Shown piece after piece: positions 53,848 through 61,440 of a stretch of 64,000 nucleotides of DNA. The position numbers and the translations under genes are program-made. The stretch spans positions 417,535-481,534 of the forward strand of contig JAPOVV010000110.1 in NCBI GenBank assembly GCA_026707945.1. Direction: 5' to 3'. This DNA comes from Gammaproteobacteria bacterium (lineage in GTDB: Bacteria > Pseudomonadota > Gammaproteobacteria > Pseudomonadales > Azotimanducaceae). The notes below the pieces were generated by a model, which worked only from the letters and a program-made list of their open reading frames with translations, ran no database searches and was not told the origin of the DNA. Positions within the stretch are counted from its first letter, which is position 1, and every line of letters begins with the position of its first letter.

Positions 53848-54693
53848 ATGCATGTAGGAATCATGTCGGGACATTTCAAGCGACCCTCGCTAGAAGAGTC
53901 ACTTGACGCCATTCTGGCCCACGAAATAAGACATCTCCAGTTCAATATGAGTAGCGCTCACCTTCAAGGACCAATTGAAGAGGAGATCGAATCAGCCGGT
54001 CCTCACATTCGTGAGCAAATTCGCAATCGCGACATGGTCATCGCCGCATTAGGCGGTCCGGTCAACATGGTGCATGTTGATCCTGAAAAACGTCAGCAAG
54101 CGATCGATCGGCTATCGATATTGATTTCGGCCTGTGAGCACGTTGGGACATCGGTTATTGCAACATGCACTGGCTCAAGAGACCCAGAGAGTATGTGGCG
54201 TTACCATCCCGATAACGCTTCTGAATCTACGTGGCGTGTATTGTGTTCGACACTTGAACAGATACTACCCGTCGCTGAAGCAGCGGACGTGACGATTGCA
54301 TTTGAACCTGAATTCAACAACGTCGCTTGCGACGCAGAAAAGAGTCGCCGACTGATTGACGACATGCGCTCACCGAACTTAAAAGTCGTGATGGACGCGG
54401 CGAACATCTTTGGCGAGAACGATCTCTCGCGCATGACCGAAGTTTTGGATGAAGCGTTCGAATTACTAGGCGATCACATTGCCGTTGCCCACGGTAAGGA
54501 CCTAGACCACGGGGGTGACGCCGGTCACCTCGCCGCCGGGACAGGCAAACTCGACTATGAACATTACGTCAAACTGCTTTGCGAGTTGCCGTTTGAGGTA
54601 GCGGTGATCCTGCATGGACTCTCTGAAGAGCAAGTTCCTGGTGCCGCGGACATGCTTCGTCGATATGCAACTAAGCATCAAGTAGCTCTGTGA
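53848..54693 (+). CDS. TIM-barrel sugar isomerase/epimerase (AP endonuclease 2 superfamily)
   Basis: 281 residues. F-E-P-E-F-N-N-V and V-M-D-A-A-N-I are the acidic metal-binding strands of the xylose isomerase-like barrel, and H-G-K-D-L-D and A-A-G-T-G-K-L-D-Y close it. No nuclease-specific residues. In the Otn pathway an isomerase (OtnI) precedes the kinase, though OtnI itself belongs to this or the Hyi family; the assignment here is by context only. Overlaps the next gene by GTGA. Confidence 0.82.
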   Translation: MHVGIMSGHFKRPSLEESLDAILAHEIRHLQFNMSSAHLQGPIEEEIESAGPHIREQIRNRDMVIAALGGPVNMVHVDPEKRQQAIDRLSILISACEHVGTSVIATCTGSRDPESMWRYHPDNASESTWRVLCSTLEQILPVAEAADVTIAFEPEFNNVACDAEKSRRLIDDMRSPNLKVVMDAANIFGENDLSRMTEVLDEAFELLGDHIAVAHGKDLDHGGDAGHLAAGTGKLDYEHYVKLLCELPFEVAVILHGLSEEQVPGAADMLRRYATKHQVAL

Positions 54694-55904
54694 AAGCCAA
54701 AGTAGCACTTTTAGGTTGTGGGAACCCTGCCCAAAAATGGCATTTGCCCACGCTTAGCGAACTTGCCAAACGGGGCGACATTGAGTTTGTTGCTCTGTGC
54801 GATATGGTCGAAGATATCGCGGCTGCCAGTGGTACCAAATACGGTGTACCGTACTACACCAATCTCGACGAAATGCTCGACCGACACAAGGACATTCTGG
54901 TGGTTGATATCGTCACGGGCGATCCGACGCATCACGTCCTAGCGTGTCAGCTTGCCGAACGTGGTAAGCACGTGATGGTCGAAAAGCCCATGGCCTTGAC
55001 ACTAGCCTGCTGTGATCTCATCATCGACACGTGTCGTCGCAACGGCGTGCGATTTGAAGTAGCGGAAAACTACTTTCGAATGCCTAAACAGCGGATGATC
55101 GTTAAGTTAATCAGGGAGGGCATTCTCGGCGACATCCTTCGCGTGTACTTTAGTGAACCAAAACGCCAAGTGCCTTTTGAACCGAGGGTTACCCCTTCGG
55201 GACTTATGCGCCCAATTTCGGGTTTTGGTCGTACGTCTGGAATGTGCATGGACATGGGCGCACATCGCTTATCGCAACTTCGCTTATACGCTCAGAGTGA
55301 TCCTCGGCAAGTTTCTGCGATCGTCAAGAAATATCACTCCGACCCTAATCGTGTGCACGAAGACTGGGCACATGCCGTGATTGAGTTCGAGAATGGGGCA
55401 ACCGGTATCTATGAGACGTCTCGTTTAGGGGAGTTGCAGAAATACTGCCAAATCACCGGTACGCGCGGCAGCATTCTTGATCTTGACTACTTTGGACCCA
55501 ACCTACCGTTGCGGTTACTGACGGGAGAATCGTGGGAAGAGATTCCAGTGCGTACAGAACGTCGGACGATCGATGGTGTAGACGTGCTTCAACGTATTGT
55601 CGTTGAGACAAAACCTGAGATCATCTTTGAGAATCGTTTCCGTGACCATGCCATCGATGACTGGAGTGTCGGTCACGCCGATGAAATCATGAGCATCGCC
55701 AAGGCCGCGTTGAACGATGAACCTGCCGAGTATTGCCTCGAAGGCCGAAAGGATGTGGAAATGGCGATGGCGATTTATGAATCCTCACTTCTCGGAAATG
55801 GCGCGGTCCCAGTGCAACTACCCTTAGAGAGCATCACGGACTATGAGCGCATGGTGCACGACGATTATCAAACCAAGTTTGATCGCCAGATAACACACTA
55901 TTAA
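54690..55904 (+). CDS. Gfo/Idh/MocA-family NAD(P)-dependent oxidoreductase
   Basis: 404 residues from a GTG overlapping the previous stop. Rossmann motif L-L-G-C-G-N-P-A, catalytic V-E-K-P-M-A-L and D-M-G-A-H-R (Asp/His of the C-terminal domain). Oxidises a sugar or sugar acid, and may supply the dehydrogenase step missing from the Otn-type cluster. Last gene of the operon. Confidence 0.88.
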   Translation: MKAKVALLGCGNPAQKWHLPTLSELAKRGDIEFVALCDMVEDIAAASGTKYGVPYYTNLDEMLDRHKDILVVDIVTGDPTHHVLACQLAERGKHVMVEKPMALTLACCDLIIDTCRRNGVRFEVAENYFRMPKQRMIVKLIREGILGDILRVYFSEPKRQVPFEPRVTPSGLMRPISGFGRTSGMCMDMGAHRLSQLRLYAQSDPRQVSAIVKKYHSDPNRVHEDWAHAVIEFENGATGIYETSRLGELQKYCQITGTRGSILDLDYFGPNLPLRLLTGESWEEIPVRTERRTIDGVDVLQRIVVETKPEIIFENRFRDHAIDDWSVGHADEIMSIAKAALNDEPAEYCLEGRKDVEMAMAIYESSLLGNGAVPVQLPLESITDYERMVHDDYQTKFDRQITHY

Positions 55905-56042
55905 GTGATGTAGCGTCGATCGAGCGCTCAATTCCCCCGTTGTCGCATTTGAGAGTGATGCATATAACTAGGGAATCAATCGATCTTCGTATCTGAGTGC
56001 GGCCATTCAACCCATTCGTTGCGCCAGACTCGCGAACTCACC

Positions 56043-56486
56043 ATGCAGAAGTTCGTATTCATCCTAGCCAGCTTGGTCTTCGCATCAATTGTGACGATGT
56101 TAGTTGTATCGGTCTATCAGTATCTAACGAGACCGCTACAAAACCAGCAAGTACCTTTCAGTGTCTATGGGTACGTGTTCTGTCCTGGTGGCGGTGACCC
56201 GGAATTCGAAGAACGTAATCAAAGAGAAAAGTTCGTTGAATACGTCGCACCGGAGGGTTCGATCGTTCTAACGTTTGAAAACGGACCGAAAGTGGATGTT
56301 ATGGAAGAAAAATTTGGTGAATATTCTGCGTTCGAGCTTCTTCAACGAAACGAGGAAGGCAACCACAAAGGTGTCCGGGTATGGATTTCCTGCGATCCGC
56401 CGAATTGGCCGGGAGCGCCGGAAGGTTGGATGCGAGTCAATTTAACCGGCTTCTATCAGTGTGACGGCATGTGCGAGGAGAATTGA
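56043..56486 (+). CDS. Small exported or anchored protein of unknown function
   Basis: 147 residues from the ATG at 56043. A hydrophobic helix at about 5-25 (V-F-I-L-A-S-L-V-F-A-S-I) looks like a signal anchor. The soluble part has four Cys, V-F-C-P-G-G-G, I-S-C-D-P-P and Y-Q-C-D-G-M-C, and a Trp/Pro-rich end, suggesting a small disulfide-bonded periplasmic domain. Not recognised. Convergent with the sulfatase gene, 25 bases apart. Confidence 0.6.
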   Translation: MQKFVFILASLVFASIVTMLVVSVYQYLTRPLQNQQVPFSVYGYVFCPGGGDPEFEERNQREKFVEYVAPEGSIVLTFENGPKVDVMEEKFGEYSAFELLQRNEEGNHKGVRVWISCDPPNWPGAPEGWMRVNLTGFYQCDGMCEEN

Positions 56487-56511
56487 GGCCTTACGAAGAT
56501 CCGTTTCTTCG

Positions 56512-58005
56512 CTAGACAGTTTGTTCGATCGCTTTCCAACCTCCTCTATTGGGATCGACTTTGAGCGTTTCCTGATATTTCTTGACTTTTTGATGATCGA
56601 GTCGTTCCAAGAGCCCACATAAATGTTCTTCTAGAAGCTCTGTGCGAATACCACTAAACTCAGGTTTCTCGACTAAATTACTAAGTTCTTCGGGATCTGA
56701 CGTCATGTCATAGAGCTCTAGTGGCTCACGCGTCAACGAGTCAACCGTCAGCTTGTATCGATCGCTGCGTACCATTGAAAACAAGCGCACTTCGCTGAAA
56801 GCGACATCTTTTCCTTTATTTGCATCAACGGCCTCGGCGCCGTCCAAGATCTTTCTCGTTAAGGGCGATCGGTATTCAGCACCATCCAGTGTCTTCGCGC
56901 CAGATACATCTAACATGGTCTCAATGACATCGAGATGGTCGGTGAGCGCATCAGATCGCCATCCACTGACACCTCCTGGCGGACGTATGCAGAGTGGGAC
57001 TGTTAGTGCGCTTTCATAGAAAAGCGCTTTGTTGCGACACCGATGATCTCCTAGCATCTCGCCATGGTCCGAGGTGTAGATCACCCAAGTGTCGTCTAAC
57101 ACACCTTTTTTCCGTAGCGCTTCCAAAACTAATCCGATTCCACGATCGATATGCGTGACCTTTGCATAGTAGTACAGACGCATGAGTCGATCTTGACTTG
57201 GCGTCATGTTCTCTAATCCACCGTTTTTCAAACTACGTTTTACTTGACGCGAGATCGGTCCTTCGGTAGGTGCTACGATGGATAACGGCATCTCCTCAGG
57301 GTTGTAAAGCTCACGATCCGCGGCACTCGAATCAAATGGATTGTGAGGTCCGGGAAACATCACCTGCAAGTAGAACGGCTTATCTTCATCGTAGTCTTCA
57401 ATCCACTCTACGGCTTTGATCGCGGTATACATATCCAAGCTTTGCTCGTCCGGCAATGTGCTCGGTGGCGTTTCCCAAGGCAACATGGTTCCCTGATTCT
57501 CGCCTCTAACCACCAATTGCATGTATTGCCTAAACGCCTCCAAGTTACCTTTGTCACATAAGAAATCGGTGTAGTAACAGTCCGCTACGGCGTATGCCAT
57601 GATGTCGCGCAGCTCATGTGTATCGTCGAATCCCCATGCATGCATCTTGTGCGCGTGATCGCGTGAGTGCCCATCACCGGGTTTACGAACATGGAGGTGA
57701 ACCTTTCCTACCTGCGCAGTTCGGTATCCCGCAGCTCGGATGTTTCTGACGTGGTTGGGTTGGTCAGGATCACCATCAACATTGTTTGACCACATGCCGT
57801 GCTCACACGGGTGTTTTCCCGACATGATCGACATTCTGGCGGGCATGCAAACTGATGAATTCGTAATACACCGGCTAAAGCTGACACTCTCAGCGGCTAG
57901 ACGATCTAGATTTGGGGTCTTGACGACACAATTTCCCGCAAATCCGACGACATCTCCGCGTTGTTGGTCTGGGAAAATGAAGACGATATTGGGTTTGGCG
58001 TCGAT
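56512..58005 (-). CDS. Formylglycine-dependent sulfatase with an apparent ATC start codon
   Basis: The modified-residue motif C-M-P-A-R is at codon 57849, just upstream of the first ATG, so the ATG at 57846 cannot be the start. The frame upstream is open to a TAG at 58011 and encodes K-P-N-I-V-F-I-F-P-D-Q-Q-R-G (metal-binding Asp) and K-T-P-N-L-D-R-L-A, the normal sulfatase N-terminus. No ATG, GTG or TTG occurs there; two ATC codons (58008, 58005) follow a GAAGG. With 58005 the protein has 497 residues. Other motifs: G-K-V-H-L-H, T-S-D-H-G-E-M-L-G-D-H. Cytosolic, no signal peptide. Hydrolyses a sulfate ester of unknown substrate. Confidence 0.85.
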   Translation of the reverse strand: MDAKPNIVFIFPDQQRGDVVGFAGNCVVKTPNLDRLAAESVSFSRCITNSSVCMPARMSIMSGKHPCEHGMWSNNVDGDPDQPNHVRNIRAAGYRTAQVGKVHLHVRKPGDGHSRDHAHKMHAWGFDDTHELRDIMAYAVADCYYTDFLCDKGNLEAFRQYMQLVVRGENQGTMLPWETPPSTLPDEQSLDMYTAIKAVEWIEDYDEDKPFYLQVMFPGPHNPFDSSAADRELYNPEEMPLSIVAPTEGPISRQVKRSLKNGGLENMTPSQDRLMRLYYYAKVTHIDRGIGLVLEALRKKGVLDDTWVIYTSDHGEMLGDHRCRNKALFYESALTVPLCIRPPGGVSGWRSDALTDHLDVIETMLDVSGAKTLDGAEYRSPLTRKILDGAEAVDANKGKDVAFSEVRLFSMVRSDRYKLTVDSLTREPLELYDMTSDPEELSNLVEKPEFSGIRTELLEEHLCGLLERLDHQKVKKYQETLKVDPNRGGWKAIEQTV

Positions 58006-58047
58006 GATCTATACCTTCGCTTGCTGATTAATACGATTCCATACTAA

Positions 58048-58911
58048 CTATGCCACAAAGTACTTGTTCTTCAGTGTGCGCTGATTCTCATAAATCGACC
58101 CCTGATTCGACGCTGCAGGTAGAGGCATTCGCACTGGTACGTTCTCCAACCGAGGTCGAAGCGTGCCATTGCCATGCACGATCATGCCATCAAACTCATC
58201 TAGATCACTAACGCCCATAAGGGGCCAAGCATCGCAAGATGCATATACATAAAACAAGATTCTCCGCGCTCGTGACGATCGATTAACCGCCGAACCGTGA
58301 ACCAATCGAGCATGGTGCACGGTGATAGCACCCGCAGAACCACTCAACTCACGGGCTTCCGAGACGTCAACGCTCTGTTGCTTGACATCGATCGCACCAC
58401 AGAACACACCCTGACTGTGATGGTCATAAATCGGTCCCTTATGGCTACCCGGTAGCACTAAGAGCGGACCATTGTCAGAACCCATGTCGTCTAACAATAT
58501 TCCGACCGCCAAAACGTCCTGATTGGTGTGAGGATAGAAAGCCCAATCCTGATGCCACTCAACCGCCGCACCGTCGCCGGCGAGTTTTAAATTTACTTTG
58601 CCTCCGGTGCGTAATCGAATATCTTCGCCTATCAATGTGCTTAGAACAGCCATGATTGGCTGATAAGCAGCAATCGTTTGATAGAAAGGGTGGGCAAAGT
58701 AAGGGTGCTTGATCCGACGTACCAGCGGGTTCTCAGGGGTGTGAGCGGGATCAAGATCAAGCTTCGACGTATGCTCAGTTAAACCGTATGCCTCCGCAAC
58801 AAGACCATCCGTCACTTGCCGTAATTGACTAAGCGTATCAACACCGAGCACATTCTCCACCACGACGTACCCGTCCGCTTTGTACTGATCTACCTGCCTT
58901 TCTGTGAGCAA
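58048..58911 (-). CDS. Phytanoyl-CoA dioxygenase (PhyH) family protein
   Basis: 287 residues from a TTG supported by GAGGA eight bases upstream. Iron ligands H-Q-D in V-E-W-H-Q-D-W-A-F and His in L-V-H-G-S-A-V-N, with R-A-R-R-I for 2-oxoglutarate. Begins L-T-E-R-Q-V-D-Q-Y-K-A-D-G-Y like most PhyH proteins. It precedes the sulfatase gene by 42 bases on the same strand, so the two probably act on one sulfated or alkylated substrate. Confidence 0.88.
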   Translation of the reverse strand: MLTERQVDQYKADGYVVVENVLGVDTLSQLRQVTDGLVAEAYGLTEHTSKLDLDPAHTPENPLVRRIKHPYFAHPFYQTIAAYQPIMAVLSTLIGEDIRLRTGGKVNLKLAGDGAAVEWHQDWAFYPHTNQDVLAVGILLDDMGSDNGPLLVLPGSHKGPIYDHHSQGVFCGAIDVKQQSVDVSEARELSGSAGAITVHHARLVHGSAVNRSSRARRILFYVYASCDAWPLMGVSDLDEFDGMIVHGNGTLRPRLENVPVRMPLPAASNQGSIYENQRTLKNKYFVA

Positions 58912-59140
58912 GAAATCGTCCTCGTCATTGAACTACGGATCGGCAACGCTCAGAGCATTCGTCGCCGAGAAAACCAAACCGACCTGCCGCGCCACTCTAT
59001 GAATATGTGACCATATCGTACGCGTCTGTTGAAACCGCCATTCCGGCTTAGTATGACCTTCGGATCGAATTAGACCGGTCACGTCTCATTAGACTTCGGC
59101 GGTTTGATGATTTTGTAGCACGTTCCTAGCCTAATCCATC
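58912..59140. promoter_or_regulatory. Divergent promoter region between PhyH and permease genes
   Basis: 229 bases between the minus-strand PhyH/sulfatase pair and the plus-strand permeases. The only clear signal is the PhyH ribosome binding site (GAGGA, minus strand). No -35/-10 pair could be chosen. Confidence 0.3.
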
Positions 59141-60238
59141 ATGGCAAAGTACCTCTCCCGTCGGATACTGTTGATCGTTCCTACACTCATTGGGATCATC
59201 ACTCTCAATTTCTTTATCGTGCAGTTAGCACCTGGTGGTCCCGTCGATCAAATGATCGCCGCTATCACCGGTCAGGACACGGGAGGCGCCACGAGTCGGG
59301 TTGCCGGCGCGCAGACCGGAGTGCGGCAGATGGACGATTCAACCTCAGCGCAATCGCAGTACGCGGGTGCACAAGGGTTGGATCCTGAGCTCATTGAGGC
59401 AATCGAGCGGCAATTTGGTTTTGACAAACCCTTGCATGTCCGCTACTTCAAGATGATCGGTGACTATCTCACGCTCGACCTTGGCGAGAGTTATTTCGAA
59501 GGTCGTCCGGTGATCGATCTCATTGTCGAACGTTTTCCTGTATCCATCTCGCTCGGCTTGTGGTCGATGCTACTGATATATCTGATCTCCATCCCATTGG
59601 GTGTCACAAAAGCCGTGCGCGACGGCGGTAAATTAGATGCATGGACAAGTGGCGTAATCTTCGTCGGGTATGCGGTACCCGGTTTTCTCTTCGCCGTCTT
59701 TCTAATCGTGCTCTTTGCTGGTGGCGCGTACTTAGATCTATTTCCGTTACGAGGACTTACGTCTAATAACTTCGCCGAGCTGAGTCTTGGCGGCAAGATC
59801 GCAGACTATTTCTGGCATCTGGCGTTACCTGTCGTCGCGTTAACCATAGGCGGCTTCGCTACTTTGACGATGTTGACTAAGAACTCATTTCTCGATGAAA
59901 TCGCGAAGCAATACGTTCTAACCGCACGGGCTAAAGGGCTAGACGAACGTCGCGTCCTGTACGGTCACGTCTTCCGCAACGCGATGCTGATTGTCATAGC
60001 CGGTTTTCCTGCTGCGTTGGTCGGCATTCTCTTCACAGGCGCGCTTCTAATCGAAGTGATTTTCTCCCTAGACGGTCTCGGGCTTCTCGGCTTTGATGCT
60101 GTCTTACGACGAGACTATCCGATTATTTTTGGGACACTTTTCGTGTTCACATTCGTCGGCCTTGTGATGACGCTGGTTGGCGACATTACCTACACACTCG
60201 TCGATCCCCGGATCGACTTTGAGTCGCGCAGCAACTAA
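59141..60238 (+). CDS. ABC transporter permease, YejB/OppB type
   Basis: 365 residues. [15 protein letters not shown] start, a long periplasmic loop (about 40-105) typical of YejB, six hydrophobic helices, and the cytoplasmic loop that contacts the ATPase ([11 protein letters not shown]). Yej transporters import oligopeptides. Its stop overlaps the YejE-like start by one base (TAATG). No binding protein or ATPase gene is in the window. Confidence 0.9.
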   Translation: MAKYLSRRILLIVPTLIGIITLNFFIVQLAPGGPVDQMIAAITGQDTGGATSRVAGAQTGVRQMDDSTSAQSQYAGAQGLDPELIEAIERQFGFDKPLHVRYFKMIGDYLTLDLGESYFEGRPVIDLIVERFPVSISLGLWSMLLIYLISIPLGVTKAVRDGGKLDAWTSGVIFVGYAVPGFLFAVFLIVLFAGGAYLDLFPLRGLTSNNFAELSLGGKIADYFWHLALPVVALTIGGFATLTMLTKNSFLDEIAKQYVLTARAKGLDERRVLYGHVFRNAMLIVIAGFPAALVGILFTGALLIEVIFSLDGLGLLGFDAVLRRDYPIIFGTLFVFTFVGLVMTLVGDITYTLVDPRIDFESRSN

Positions 60239-61329
60239 TGTCAGAGACCCAAGGAGCGTTGCGAGGAACGCCGATTGCGAATCCTGTGGGACGTCGACGA
60301 CTTCATTTCTCCCCGTTAACCCAACGTCGATGGGCGAACTTCAAAGCAAATAAACGTGGTTATTGGAGCCTTTGGATCATCGGTACATTGGTGTTTGTGA
60401 GCCTATTCGCGGAGGTAATCGCGAACGACAAACCGATCATCTTGGGTTACGAAGGCGATTTTTATATCCCAATGATCTTTGAGTATCCGGAGACCGAATT
60501 CGGCGGCGTATTCGAGACCGAAGCGCACTACGCATCACCCGTCGTTCAGGACTTAATCGAACAAGGTAACGGTTGGATGCTTTGGCCACCGATACCTTTT
60601 AGCCACGACACGATTGATCGTCACACCGAGGGAACCGTTCCGGCAGCACCGAGTAAGCGCCATTGGCTTGGTACCGATGATGTCGCGCGTGACGTAACGG
60701 CTCGTCTCATTTATGGGTTTCGCTTATCCGTGCTTTTCGGACTGGCACTAACGCTCATTACTTCGGTCATTGGGATTGCCGTGGGGTCTTCCCAAGGGTA
60801 TTTTGGGGGACTCGTCGATCTTATTGGTCAACGAGTCGTTGAGGTCTGGTCCGGTTTACCGACTTTGTTCGTCATCATCGTGTTGGCAAGCATCTTCGAA
60901 CCGAATCCATTCGTATTGCTCTTCCTGCTTGTCATGTTCAACTGGATGTCGTTAGTTGCGGTCGTTCGAGCAGAATTCCTACGGACGCGTAACTTTGAGT
61001 ACGTGAATGCGGCTCGTGCGCTTGGCGAAAGAGATCTCAAGATCATGTTTAAGTACGTGTTGCCCAACGCGATGGTAGCAACATTGACCTTTCTCCCATT
61101 TATTCTGAACGGTTCGATTACAACCCTCACCTCCCTCGACTTTCTGGGATTTGGGCTACCGGCGGGTTATCCGTCATTAGGTGAGTTACTCGCACAAGGG
61201 AAAGCAAACTTGCACGCGCCCTGGCTCGGCTTGTCGGGCTTCTTTACACTCGCGATCATGCTTACTCTATTGGTGTTTGTCGGTGAAGGGGTTCGAGACG
61301 CGTTCGATCCACGACGTTCGATTACCTAG
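60238..61329 (+). CDS. ABC transporter permease, YejE/OppC type
   Basis: 363 residues. N-terminal R-R-W-A-N-F-K-A-N-K-R-G-Y-W, a large periplasmic insertion (G-T-D-D-V-A-R-D-V at about 143) and the coupling loop A-A-R-A-L-G-E-R-D. Pairs with the YejB-like protein to form the membrane channel. The usual yejA and yejF partners are missing; downstream is a TonB-dependent receptor gene. Confidence 0.9.
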   Translation: MSETQGALRGTPIANPVGRRRLHFSPLTQRRWANFKANKRGYWSLWIIGTLVFVSLFAEVIANDKPIILGYEGDFYIPMIFEYPETEFGGVFETEAHYASPVVQDLIEQGNGWMLWPPIPFSHDTIDRHTEGTVPAAPSKRHWLGTDDVARDVTARLIYGFRLSVLFGLALTLITSVIGIAVGSSQGYFGGLVDLIGQRVVEVWSGLPTLFVIIVLASIFEPNPFVLLFLLVMFNWMSLVAVVRAEFLRTRNFEYVNAARALGERDLKIMFKYVLPNAMVATLTFLPFILNGSITTLTSLDFLGFGLPAGYPSLGELLAQGKANLHAPWLGLSGFFTLAIMLTLLVFVGEGVRDAFDPRRSIT

Positions 61330-61340
61330 GTTCCGAAGTA

Positions 61341-61359
61341 GCGCAAGTCTTCATTGCGC
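61341..61359. terminator. Inverted repeat after the permease genes
   Basis: GCGCAA, seven-base loop, TTGCGC, 12 bases after the YejE-like stop. A short T-run comes only about 12 bases later (GGTTTTACGATTTT), so termination is possible but weak. Confidence 0.35.
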
Positions 61360-61440
61360 CAAGTCCGGTTTTACGATTTTCAAAGCACGACATGCAAGTA
61401 TTATTGGACGAATTACCCGTTTTCAACCACAGGAGTCTCA

